Position numbers and translations under genes: made by a program
Notes under the pieces: model-generated
Databases searched by the model: none
What the model was told of the DNA's origin: nothing
What the model saw: only the letters and a program-made list of their open reading frames with translations
Source: Marinobacter piscis
Lineage (GTDB): Bacteria > Pseudomonadota > Gammaproteobacteria > Pseudomonadales > Oleiphilaceae
DNA: 64,000 bases
NCBI RefSeq assembly: GCF_007671655.1
Contig: NZ_VCGX01000002.1
Coordinates: forward strand, 186,001-250,000
Reading direction: 5' to 3'
In this document: piece after piece, positions 51,401 to 60,707 of the stretch
How positions within the stretch are numbered: position 1 is the stretch's first letter
Layout: every line of letters begins with the position of its first letter

Positions 51401-52873
<1,473 letters not shown>

Positions 52874-52888
52874 CGCAAACCAGGATAC

Positions 52889-52912
52889 AGGGGCGCCCGC
52901 TATGGCGCCCCT
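52889..52912 (+). terminator. Stem-loop after lpd
   Basis: AGGGGCGCC (52889-52897) pairs with GGCGCCCCT (52904-52912) around a six-base loop, followed by a short TT. It may end or reduce transcription before sucC. Confidence 0.6.
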
Positions 52913-52944
52913 TTGCCATTAAAAGAACCGGATTCGCGTCTTGT

Positions 52945-52962
52945 GCTCTCCGTTCGGGGAGC
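52945..52962 (+). other. Hairpin in the sucC leader
   Basis: GCTCTCC (52945-52951) pairs with GGGGAGC (52956-52962), seven pairs with one G-U, loop GTTC. It lies 54 bases before sucC within a 143-base gap. Conserved leader motifs before sucC have been described in some gammaproteobacteria, but I cannot confirm that this is one. Confidence 0.4.
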
Positions 52963-53016
52963 TGCGGGTCCTCTTCCGTACGTGGTTATCCTCCATCAAA
53001 TAGCGGGACATAAACT

Positions 53017-54183
53017 ATGAACTTGCATGAATATCAGGGCAAACAGCTTTTTGCTGAATATGGCTTGCCTGTATCCCAGGGCATTGCCTGTGATACTCCG
53101 GATGAAGCAGTAGCCGCTGCAGAAAAAATCGGTGGTGACGGCTGGGTGGTAAAAGCTCAGGTACACGCCGGTGGCCGTGGTAAGGCAGGTGGCGTAAAGC
53201 TGGTCAAGAACACTGACGACATCCGCGCCTTTGCGGAACAGTGGCTGGGCAAGCAACTGGTCACTTTCCAGACTGATGAGAACGGTCAGCCGGTCAGCAA
53301 AATTCTGGTTGAGTCTTTGACGGATATCGATCAGGAGCTGTACCTGGGCGCTGTTGTTGACCGTGGTACTCGCCGCATTGTTTTCATGGCGTCTACAGAA
53401 GGCGGTGTTGAAATTGAAACAGTTGCGGAAGAAACACCCGAAAAAATTCTGAAGGCTGAGATCGACCCGCTGGTCGGCCCGCAGCCATACCAGGGCCGCG
53501 AACTGGCGTTCAAGCTGGGCCTTGAGGGCAAGCAGATTGGTCAGTTTACGAAGATCTTTCTGGGTCTGGCCAAAATGTTCGAAGACTATGACCTGGCACT
53601 GATGGAAATCAACCCGCTGGTCATCACTCCGGAAGGTGATCTGCACTGCCTGGACGCCAAGATTGGCGCAGACAGCAACGCCCTGTACCGCCAGAAGAAA
53701 TTGCAGGAAATGCGTGATCCTTCGCAGGAAGATGCCCGTGAAGCGGAAGCAGCAGCCTGGGAGCTCAACTACGTTGCGCTGGATGGCAATATCGGCTGCA
53801 TGGTAAACGGCGCAGGTCTGGCCATGGGCACCATGGACATTATCAAACTGTCCGGCGGTGAACCTGCCAACTTCCTGGACGTTGGTGGCGGTGCGACCAA
53901 AGAGCGCGTATCGGAAGCGTTCAAGATTATCCTGTCTGACGATGCAGTGCAGGCGGTACTGGTTAACATCTTCGGTGGTATCGTCCGCTGCGACATGATT
54001 GCAGAAGGCATCATCGGTGCAGTCAAAGAAGTTGGTGTAAAAGTGCCCGTGGTTGTGCGTCTTGAAGGTAACAACGCTGACGTGGGTTCAAAGGTATTGG
54101 CTGACAGTGACCTGAACATCATTGCGGCCAGCAGTCTGGCTGATGCTGCAGAGCAAGTCGTTAAAGCCGCAGGGGGTAAATAA
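53017..54183 (+). CDS. sucC: Succinyl-CoA synthetase beta subunit
   Basis: SucC, with SucD, converts succinyl-CoA to succinate with formation of ATP or GTP. The 388 residues match E. coli SucC. The ATP-grasp domain begins [19 protein letters not shown], with [19 protein letters not shown] for nucleotide contact. Metal and phosphate ligands occur around [21 protein letters not shown]. The C-terminal CoA-ligase domain has [13 protein letters not shown] and [16 protein letters not shown]. The stop shares one base with sucD. Confidence 0.97.
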   Translation: MNLHEYQGKQLFAEYGLPVSQGIACDTPDEAVAAAEKIGGDGWVVKAQVHAGGRGKAGGVKLVKNTDDIRAFAEQWLGKQLVTFQTDENGQPVSKILVESLTDIDQELYLGAVVDRGTRRIVFMASTEGGVEIETVAEETPEKILKAEIDPLVGPQPYQGRELAFKLGLEGKQIGQFTKIFLGLAKMFEDYDLALMEINPLVITPEGDLHCLDAKIGADSNALYRQKKLQEMRDPSQEDAREAEAAAWELNYVALDGNIGCMVNGAGLAMGTMDIIKLSGGEPANFLDVGGGATKERVSEAFKIILSDDAVQAVLVNIFGGIVRCDMIAEGIIGAVKEVGVKVPVVVRLEGNNADVGSKVLADSDLNIIAASSLADAAEQVVKAAGGK

Positions 54184-55055
54184 TGAGCATCCTGATTAAT
54201 AAAGACACGAAGGTAATCTGCCAGGGCTTTACCGGCGCGCAGGGTACATTCCACTCTGAGCAGGCTATCGAATACGGCACCAAAATGGTCGGTGGCGTGA
54301 GCCCGGGCAAAGGTGGAACTGAACACCTTGGTCTGCCCGTGTTTAACACAGTACGGGAAGCCGTGGAGCAGACGGGCGCGGAAGCCTCAGTCATTTACGT
54401 TCCGGCTCCGTTCTGTAAGGACGCCATCATTGAAGCGGCCGATGCCGGTATCGAGCTGATCGTCTGTATCACTGAAGGTATTCCGACCATCGATATGCTG
54501 TACGCCAAAGAGTATGTTGACAGCAAAGGCGTGCGCATGATCGGGCCCAACTGCCCGGGTGTTATCACTCCGGGAGAAACAAAGATCGGCATTCAGCCGG
54601 GCCATATTCACAAGCCAGGCAAGGTCGGCATCGTATCCCGTTCGGGCACCCTGACTTACGAAGCGGTTAAGCAGACAACAGACTTTGGTTACGGCCAGTC
54701 GACGTGTGTTGGTATTGGCGGCGACCCGATCCCGGGCTCCAGCTTTATCGACATCCTGCAGTTGCTGCAGGACGACGCCCAGACCGAAGCGATCGTAATG
54801 ATTGGTGAAATTGGCGGTACTGCGGAAGAAGAAGCCGCAGCCTTCATCAAAGAGAATGTTACCAAGCCTGTGGTTGCCTACATTGCCGGTGTTACCGCAC
54901 CTCCGGGCAAACGTATGGGACACGCAGGTGCCATTATCTCTGGTGGTAAAGGCACCGCAGACGAAAAGTTTGCTGCTTTGAACGACGCCGGTGTTAAAAC
55001 CGTGCGCAGTCTGGCCGAAATTGGCAAGGCTCTGAAGGAAGTAACCGGCTGGTAA
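54183..55055 (+). CDS. sucD: Succinyl-CoA synthetase alpha subunit
   Basis: SucD carries the phosphohistidine. The 290 residues match the family. The CoA-binding N-terminal domain has [20 protein letters not shown] and [11 protein letters not shown]. The active histidine is in [21 protein letters not shown] (stated here within a 20-residue limit as [15 protein letters not shown], about residue 247). [14 protein letters not shown] is also conserved. Translation is probably coupled to sucC. A strong terminator follows. Confidence 0.97.
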   Translation: MSILINKDTKVICQGFTGAQGTFHSEQAIEYGTKMVGGVSPGKGGTEHLGLPVFNTVREAVEQTGAEASVIYVPAPFCKDAIIEAADAGIELIVCITEGIPTIDMLYAKEYVDSKGVRMIGPNCPGVITPGETKIGIQPGHIHKPGKVGIVSRSGTLTYEAVKQTTDFGYGQSTCVGIGGDPIPGSSFIDILQLLQDDAQTEAIVMIGEIGGTAEEEAAAFIKENVTKPVVAYIAGVTAPPGKRMGHAGAIISGGKGTADEKFAALNDAGVKTVRSLAEIGKALKEVTGW

Positions 55056-55071
55056 GCTGGTTTCTTTCCGG

Positions 55072-55108
55072 AAACCCCCGCTTCTGTTCTGCAGAGCGGG
55101 GGTTTTTT
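55072..55108 (+). terminator. Intrinsic terminator after sucCD
   Basis: AAACCCCCGCT and AGCGGGGGTTT form a perfect 11-bp stem, followed by T-rich sequence. It closes the TCA block before trpS. Confidence 0.93.
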
Positions 55109-55174
55109 ATTTATAATGCCTGTTCGCCTGATCTATCATAGGCGAGTCCCTATTCAATAGAAGGAGTTTGTGCT

Positions 55175-56389
55175 TTGAGTTCTGTAGATTCCCAGCAACG
55201 GGTTTTGTCCGGTATGCGTCCAACCGGCAAGCTGCACCTAGGTCATTATCACGGTGTGCTGAAAAACTGGGTGAAACTCCAGCACGAATTCGAGTGCTTC
55301 TTTTTTATCGCCGACTGGCATGCGCTGACCACCCAGTATGATGATCCGTCCGGTATTAAAGACAGTGTCTGGGACATGGTCATCGACTGGCTTGCCTCAG
55401 GCGTAAACCCGGGCTCGTCCACCATGTTCATACAGTCGCAGGTACCTGAGCACGCGGAGCTGCACCTTTTATTGTCCATGATTACGCCTTTGGGCTGGCT
55501 TGAGCGCACGCCTACCTATAAGGACCAGCAGGAAAAACTGCGGGAAAAGGACCTGGCAACCTACGGCTTTCTGGGGTATCCGCTGCTGATGTCTTCAGAC
55601 ATCCTGATGTATCGGGCGGGTAGGGTGCCTGTCGGCGCAGACCAGGTCTCGCACGTAGAAATTACCCGGGAGATTGCCCGCCGTTTCAATCATGTATATG
55701 GCCGGGAACCCGGGTTTGAAGAACAGTCAGAAGCTGCGATTGTAAAAATGGGCAAGAAAAACGCCAAACTGTATCGCACGCTCAAAAAGCGCTACCAGGA
55801 AGAAGGCGATATGGACGCGCTGGAGACAGCCCGTGCCCTTCTGATGGAGCAACAAAATATCTCTATTGGGGATCGTGAGCGCCTGTACGGCTATATAGAA
55901 GGTGGCGGCAAGATCATATTACCCGAGCCACACCCACTGCTTACGCCCGACTCGAAAATGCCGGGGCTTGATGGTCACAAGATGTCCAAGTCCTATAACA
56001 ACTACATAGGCTTGCGGGAAGAACCGGATAGCGTGGTGCAGAAAATCCGTACCATGCAGACAGACCCCCAGCGCATTCGCCGGACTGATCCGGGGGAGCC
56101 GGAGAAGTGCCCGGTGTGGGGACTGCATCAGGTGTACTCTGATAAAGAAACCAGGGACTGGGTAGAAACTGGCTGCCGTAACGCCGGCATTGGCTGTCTT
56201 GAGTGCAAAAAACCGTTGATTGATTCGGTGCTGGAAGAACAGCGTCCACTACGTGAGCGGGCGGTTGAATACGAAAACAGCCCCGATCTGGTGTACTCCA
56301 TTCTTCAGGAGGGGCGTGAACGCGCCAGAGACGCAGCACGGGATACACTGGAAGAAGTTCGGTCAGCAATGGGTCTGAACTATCGATAA
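55175..56389 (+). CDS. trpS: Tryptophanyl-tRNA synthetase with a four-cysteine Fe-S-type motif
   Basis: TrpRS charges tRNA-Trp. It starts at TTG 55175, eight bases after AGGAG, with SGMRPTGKLHLGHYHGVL (the HIGH signature as HLGH). The KMSKS loop is in LDGHKMSKSYNNY. The 404-residue protein is longer than E. coli TrpS (334) because of insertions, including EGGGKIILPEPHPLL. Cysteines 312, 334, 341 and 344 are spaced C-x21-C-x6-C-x2-C, much like the [4Fe-4S] motif known in Thermotoga TrpRS near the anticodon-binding region. scpA follows within 17 bases. Confidence 0.95.
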   Translation: MSSVDSQQRVLSGMRPTGKLHLGHYHGVLKNWVKLQHEFECFFFIADWHALTTQYDDPSGIKDSVWDMVIDWLASGVNPGSSTMFIQSQVPEHAELHLLLSMITPLGWLERTPTYKDQQEKLREKDLATYGFLGYPLLMSSDILMYRAGRVPVGADQVSHVEITREIARRFNHVYGREPGFEEQSEAAIVKMGKKNAKLYRTLKKRYQEEGDMDALETARALLMEQQNISIGDRERLYGYIEGGGKIILPEPHPLLTPDSKMPGLDGHKMSKSYNNYIGLREEPDSVVQKIRTMQTDPQRIRRTDPGEPEKCPVWGLHQVYSDKETRDWVETGCRNAGIGCLECKKPLIDSVLEEQRPLRERAVEYENSPDLVYSILQEGRERARDAARDTLEEVRSAMGLNYR

Positions 56390-56405
56390 GCAGGAAGAAG
56401 TGCCG

Positions 56406-57209
56406 GTGGCGCGGGTTTCCGGGAAAGAGGTTGTCGACCTTCCCAGTGACCTGTACATCCCACCGGATGCACTTGCGGTATTCCTGGAGGCCTTTGAGGG
56501 GCCTCTGGATCTGTTGTTGTATCTGATACGGCGCCAGAATATGGACATTCTGGATATAGACGTGAGTGAAATAACCCAACAGTACATGGAATACATCGGG
56601 GCTGTTGAGGCCATGCGCTTTGAGTTGGCTGCGGAATACCTGGTTATGGCGGCAACGCTTGCGGAAATCAAATCCCGTATGTTGTTGCCAAGCCATGAGT
56701 CCGAGGATGAGGACGAAGTGGATCCCCGGGCCGAGCTGATTCGCCGTCTGCAACAATATGAGCGTTTTAAGCAAGCTGCAGAAGATATTGACAGTTTACC
56801 GCGTATGGAGCGCGACACGTTTTCTGCCTCTGCAGACCTGCCCCGGTTGCCGTCAACACAGGTTCACCCGGACGTTGATATGCGGGACCTGCTGCTTGCT
56901 CTGCAGGGCGTGCTCAAGCGTGCCGATCTGTTCACCAGTCATCAGGTGGAAAAAGAGCGGTTGTCCACCCGCGAGCGAATGTCCGCCATTTTATCGCAGT
57001 TACAGGGCGAGGCGTTTGTTACGTTTCAGAGCCTCTTCTCTTATGAGGAAGGGCGCCTGGGGGTAGTCGTCACGTTTCTGGCGACACTGGAACTGGTAAA
57101 AGAACAACTGATCGACGTGGTTCAGACAGACGTAATGGGCCCGATCCATGTGCGTGCAAGAACAGCACATCACGAGGCTTCTGCTCAGGCTGATGGGGAG
57201 CCATCATGA
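56406..57209 (+). CDS. scpA: Segregation and condensation protein A (kleisin)
   Basis: ScpA bridges the Smc heads in the bacterial condensin. I favour GTG 56406, eight bases after AGGAAG; GTG 56400 is in frame but very close to that site. From 56406 the protein has 267 residues. The N-terminal head-neck contact segment FEGPLDLLLYLIRRQNMDI and ATLAEIKSRMLLP are ScpA signatures, and the C-terminal winged helix has VVTFLATLELVKEQLIDV. The stop overlaps scpB by four bases (ATGA). smc lies about 3.5 kb downstream. Confidence 0.94.
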   Translation: MARVSGKEVVDLPSDLYIPPDALAVFLEAFEGPLDLLLYLIRRQNMDILDIDVSEITQQYMEYIGAVEAMRFELAAEYLVMAATLAEIKSRMLLPSHESEDEDEVDPRAELIRRLQQYERFKQAAEDIDSLPRMERDTFSASADLPRLPSTQVHPDVDMRDLLLALQGVLKRADLFTSHQVEKERLSTRERMSAILSQLQGEAFVTFQSLFSYEEGRLGVVVTFLATLELVKEQLIDVVQTDVMGPIHVRARTAHHEASAQADGEPS

Positions 57210-57799
57210 GTGAAGAACAGCTTGAGAAGATTCGGATGATTGTCGAGGCTGCCTTGTTGGCAGCGGGTAAACCCCTTTCCCTTGATGAAATCAGGAGTGT
57301 GTTTACCGAGGATGAGCGCCCCGCCCGGAAGGACATGGAGCATGTGATGGTGCTGCTGGAAAAAGCCTGCTTGGGGCGTGGATTTGAGTTGGTTAAAGTG
57401 GCCAGCGGTTATCGTCTTCAGGTGCGTGAAGAGTTTACGCCCTGGGTCAGTCGTTTGTTTGAAGAGAAGCCCCAGAAATACTCAAGGGCGTTGCTCGAGA
57501 CCCTGGCTTTGATTGCCTATCGGCAGCCGATTACGCGAGGCGAAATAGAAGAAGTTCGGGGTGTTGCGGTAAGCAGCAATATCATCCGCACCCTTGTTGA
57601 GCGAGAGTGGGTACGGATCGTCGGCCACCGTGATGTTCCGGGACGGCCGGCCATGTATGCAACCACCCGGAAATTTCTCGATTACTTCAATTTGTCCGGT
57701 CTGGATCAGCTTCCTCCTCTCTCGGAAATCCGGGATCTGGAAGAAATCGGGCGGGAGATAGAAAAAAATATTCAATCATCAGCTCAGACAATTCACTGA
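57206..57799 (+). CDS. scpB: Segregation and condensation protein B
   Basis: ScpB binds ScpA as a dimer and regulates the Smc complex. The 197-residue protein has two winged-helix domains: EEQLEKIRMIVEAALLAAG at the start and the conserved LETLALIAYRQPITRGEIEEVRGV (shortened: LIAYRQPITRGEIEEVRG, about 97-114). VGHRDVPGRPAMYATTRKF follows. It overlaps scpA and precedes rluB by 39 bases, the usual scpA-scpB-rluB order. Confidence 0.95.
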   Translation: MSEEQLEKIRMIVEAALLAAGKPLSLDEIRSVFTEDERPARKDMEHVMVLLEKACLGRGFELVKVASGYRLQVREEFTPWVSRLFEEKPQKYSRALLETLALIAYRQPITRGEIEEVRGVAVSSNIIRTLVEREWVRIVGHRDVPGRPAMYATTRKFLDYFNLSGLDQLPPLSEIRDLEEIGREIEKNIQSSAQTIH

Positions 57800-57838
57800 C
57801 ACCGTTCTGGTATCAGTTAGCATTTAAGGATCAGGTAT

Positions 57839-58798
57839 ATGGCGGATACAGCCACTAATGAGGGCCCTGAAAGGGTTCAAAAACTTCTTGCCCGTGCAGG
57901 AGTGGGTTCGCGCCGGGAGGTTGAAGGCTGGATGGAAGCAGGGCGCCTTACCGTTAATGGTCACACGGTTTCACCGGGACAGAAAGCAACGGTCAGTGAC
58001 AGGTTTGAGCTGGATGGCAAGCAGCTGGACGTTGCGTCTGCAGCGGTAACCGTGCGTCGGGTTCTCATTTATAACAAGCCCGAAGGTGAGGTGAACACCC
58101 GCAAAGACCCGGAAGGGCGTCCCACGGTATTTGACCGACTGCCAAGGCTGAAAGACAACCGCTGGATTTCCATTGGCCGCCTGGATATCAACACTACGGG
58201 CCTGGTTCTGTTCACCACAGATGGCGAGCTTGCCAACCGCCTCATGCACCCCTCAAGTCAGATTGACCGCGAATACGCAGTCAGGGTATTCGGGGAGGTG
58301 GACGAAGCCATGATTGAACGCCTGAAAGCCGGTGTATTGCTTGAAGATGGTATGGCCAAATTCAGCGATATCAGCCCTGCAGGCGGTAGCGGAATGAACC
58401 GCTGGTTCCACGTTACCTTGCTTGAAGGTCGTAACCGTGAAGTGCGGCGTTTGTGGGAATCGCAGGGGGTGCGTGTGAGTCGCCTCAAACGGGTAAGGTA
58501 CGGGCCGGTGTTTTTACCCAGCCGCCTGACGCTGGGCAAATGGGAGGAGCTGGACCAGAAGGCGGTTAATACTCTCAGCCGTACTGTAGGTCTGGCAACC
58601 CTGGATATACCGCAAAAAACGCCGGATGAGCGTGCCTCCCAGGAGCGGCAGCGAAAGAAAAGCCCGGGAGGCGGCAGAAAGCCTGGCGCCCGGCGCTGGG
58701 ATGTCAGTGACACCGGGCCCGCCCGTAAAAAGGGGGCCGACAAGTCGCGCGGTGGCAGTGACAGACCCCAAAAAAGAAAGGGTTCACCTCGCAAGTAA
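57839..58798 (+). CDS. rluB: 23S rRNA pseudouridine synthase RluB
   Basis: RluB makes pseudouridine 2605 in 23S rRNA. The 319 residues begin with an S4 RNA-binding domain (about 9-70, RVQKLLARAGVGSRREVEGW). The catalytic domain has the aspartate in SIGRLDINTTGLVLFTTDG, plus LLEGRNREVRRLWESQGV. The C-terminal 70 residues are rich in Lys, Arg, Gly and Pro, a disordered tail seen in RluB homologues. No strong terminator is seen before the convergent GGDEF gene. Confidence 0.95.
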   Translation: MADTATNEGPERVQKLLARAGVGSRREVEGWMEAGRLTVNGHTVSPGQKATVSDRFELDGKQLDVASAAVTVRRVLIYNKPEGEVNTRKDPEGRPTVFDRLPRLKDNRWISIGRLDINTTGLVLFTTDGELANRLMHPSSQIDREYAVRVFGEVDEAMIERLKAGVLLEDGMAKFSDISPAGGSGMNRWFHVTLLEGRNREVRRLWESQGVRVSRLKRVRYGPVFLPSRLTLGKWEELDQKAVNTLSRTVGLATLDIPQKTPDERASQERQRKKSPGGGRKPGARRWDVSDTGPARKKGADKSRGGSDRPQKRKGSPRK

Positions 58799-58842
58799 CA
58801 GGCTCAAAGTGGGTGGCCGGGGCAAGGGTTTGGCCTGGCTGC

Positions 58843-59847
58843 TTAACGAATACCAGCAAAGACTCTGGTGCAGTTTCTGCCTTCGCGTTTTGCAATGTAG
58901 AGAGCTTGATCGGCGCGTGTTTTCCATTGATCAGCGCCTTCATCCGGCAAGTACCGGGCAACACCGCAACTAATCGTTACGGAAAGCTTGCTGTCGCCGC
59001 AGTCTATGGATATGGCAGCCACCGCTGTCCGTATCCGCTCGGCTACGGCTTTCGCTTCCCGCTCACCCGTATGGGGAAGCAGAACGGCAAACTCTTCACC
59101 TCCGAATCGATAAACTGTATCAGAATTCCTGACCGCACCTTCAAGCGCTTCTGCGGTCAGTCGCAAAAGGTGATCGCCCACCACATGACCATGCTGGTCA
59201 TTTACGTTTTTGAAACGGTCAAGATCGCACAGAATTAACGAGTAGTCTCCGCCATGCCTGTTTGCCAGCATGCTTGCCCGTTGTAATTGTTCATCCATAG
59301 CCCGCTTATTGGGGACAGAGGTCAGGGCGTCAGTAAGAGCTGCCTGCTCTATGGTCATGTAATGGCAGGCGTTGCGCAATGGAAGGATGGCAGCACTGAT
59401 GACCATCTCAATGCCCTCCAGCTCGTCTTCTGAAAAAGCCTTGCGGCGCTTGAGTGTCAGGATTCCATAATTGACGCCTTCCAGGTTCAGACGGTATTCA
59501 CAACTGTGAGGCCCACCGAGTCCGGTAGCATAAATAAAATCCCGGTCTGCAATCTGATGGCGATAGGTGAGGGAATCAAACGGGATAACATTACCCAGCT
59601 CTTCAGCGAGGATGCCCGTCAGCGTTTCCAGAGAAAGGCTGCTGGAAAGGCGGCGTGTAAGTCGGGTGAATGGGTCAGTGCTATGCGTCCACTCCTGGTG
59701 AGCCTGCCGTAGTATTGCCAGATCGTTTGGTTGGCTGATGGTTCGTGGAGTCGATGGAGTGTGTTTCACTGAGATTGTCTCTTTGGCAAGTTGGTCAAAA
59801 TTGCAATAACCTTTGCAAGGCTCATGCCGGAAACGAAAATTATTCAT
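58843..59847 (-). CDS. GGDEF diguanylate cyclase with N-terminal GAF-like domain
   Basis: This 334-residue soluble protein should make c-di-GMP. Residues about 65-165 look like a GAF-type sensor (LETLTGILAEELGNVIPFDS). The GGDEF domain (about 170-332) has TDALTSVPNKRAMDEQL and the active loop FGGEEFAVLLPH. RNSD five residues before it is an intact RxxD inhibitory site, so feedback control by c-di-GMP is expected. A GTG at 59769 (VKHTPSTPRTIS) is an alternative start. It lies between convergent rluB and a divergent GntR gene. Confidence 0.92.
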   Translation of the reverse strand: MNNFRFRHEPCKGYCNFDQLAKETISVKHTPSTPRTISQPNDLAILRQAHQEWTHSTDPFTRLTRRLSSSLSLETLTGILAEELGNVIPFDSLTYRHQIADRDFIYATGLGGPHSCEYRLNLEGVNYGILTLKRRKAFSEDELEGIEMVISAAILPLRNACHYMTIEQAALTDALTSVPNKRAMDEQLQRASMLANRHGGDYSLILCDLDRFKNVNDQHGHVVGDHLLRLTAEALEGAVRNSDTVYRFGGEEFAVLLPHTGEREAKAVAERIRTAVAAISIDCGDSKLSVTISCGVARYLPDEGADQWKTRADQALYIAKREGRNCTRVFAGIR

Positions 59848-59864
59848 CTTATCAATAGCTTGTG

Positions 59865-59870
59865 TATAAT
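59865..59870 (+). promoter_or_regulatory. -10 element of the GntR-smc promoter
   Basis: A consensus TATAAT predicts a start near 59877, leaving a roughly 149-base leader before the GntR gene. The -35 is poor (ATTCAT at a 17-base spacing), which suggests activation or weak basal use. Confidence 0.5.
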
Positions 59871-59883
59871 TGACGGGGTTCTA

Positions 59884-59989
59884 AGGTTCCGGCGGCCCGG
59901 GACAGGTCGTAACTGACAGAATACTGACGGTGCCTTCCCGGGGTGCAGGGGCTGGGGCTGACGAATCCCTGTGGTAAACTCCGGAACTT
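59884..59989 (+). ncRNA. Candidate structured leader RNA upstream of the GntR regulator
   Basis: A closing stem pairs 59884-59892 (AGGTTCCGG) with 59981-59989 (CCGGAACTT), nine pairs with one G-U. Inside, CCCGGGA (59896-59902) pairs with TCCCGGG (59936-59942), and CAGGG (59946-59950) pairs with CCCTG (59967-59971), giving a three-way junction of about 106 bases. It begins a few bases after the predicted transcript start. Short words recall known riboswitches (CTAAGGTTCCG near the ykkC CTAGGGTTCCG), but other required boxes are missing. No class is assigned. Confidence 0.4.
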
Positions 59990-60025
59990 GTATTTACACC
60001 ACCGTAAAAGTGAGCATGACACCCT

Positions 60026-60706
60026 ATGACATTTCAGGCCCCGGAAAGCCTTTCTGAACAAATCGCTCAGCATCTGGGTCACAGGATTGTCACCCGGGAA
60101 CTGGAGCCCGGAGTCCGGGTTCAGGAACTGAAGGTTGCCGGCGATCTCAATGTGAGTCGGGGTTCTGTGCGAGAAGCTTTGTTAATTCTCAAACGCCGGC
60201 ATCTGGTGGATATTTTTCCGCGTCGGGGGGCTGTTGTATCCAGTTTGACGGTTGCCAGCGTTAACAACCTGTATGACGTCTACATTAACCTGCTGTGCAT
60301 GCTTGCCCGTAAGGTGCTTGAGCGTTGGGCAAGTGATGAGCTGGGCGGCGTACTGAGTCGGGTTCGCGAAGTAGAGGCCGTCATTCAGGCGTTAAACTCA
60401 ACCGGCCCGGATGCAGCTGAGCGAGTGATTGATGCCGGTTTTGGTGTTGTGCGTTACGCTTACGGCCTGGTTGAGAACCCGTTTCTCGAAGAAACCCTGG
60501 AAAACTTCCGGCCGGCAATCAGCCGTACCTGCTTTCTTGCCCTGGAAAATTTTCAGGAAGGCATAGACGAAACCGCCGTCTTTTTTCAACGCCTGGGTGC
60601 AGCCGCGCAAAGCGGCGACGCAAAATGTCTACAGTCAGCCATACAGGCATTCGGCGAATATCAGCGCCAGCAGGTGCTAAGCACTCTTATGGAGGAGAGC
60701 GCATGA
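60026..60706 (+). CDS. GntR family transcriptional regulator
   Basis: This 226-residue DNA-binding protein has an N-terminal winged helix (about 8-75), with LGHRIVTRELEPGVRVQE and VSRGSVREALLILKRRHLV as the recognition region. The C-terminal 150 residues are all-helical, like the FCD-type effector domain of the FadR subfamily, but the usual metal-binding histidines are not obvious. The effector is unknown. A similar GntR gene precedes smc in Pseudomonas. The stop (TGA) is one base from the smc start, so the two are probably translated from one message behind a folded leader. Confidence 0.88.
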   Translation: MTFQAPESLSEQIAQHLGHRIVTRELEPGVRVQELKVAGDLNVSRGSVREALLILKRRHLVDIFPRRGAVVSSLTVASVNNLYDVYINLLCMLARKVLERWASDELGGVLSRVREVEAVIQALNSTGPDAAERVIDAGFGVVRYAYGLVENPFLEETLENFRPAISRTCFLALENFQEGIDETAVFFQRLGAAAQSGDAKCLQSAIQAFGEYQRQQVLSTLMEESA

Positions 60707-60707
60707 T

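Noticed and set aside
59931..59975. Thiamine-riboswitch-like words (GGGGTGC, GGCTGA, CCC)
   Set aside because: The second half of the thiamine element, including the pyrophosphate-sensing arm, is missing, and the downstream genes are not thiamine genes.
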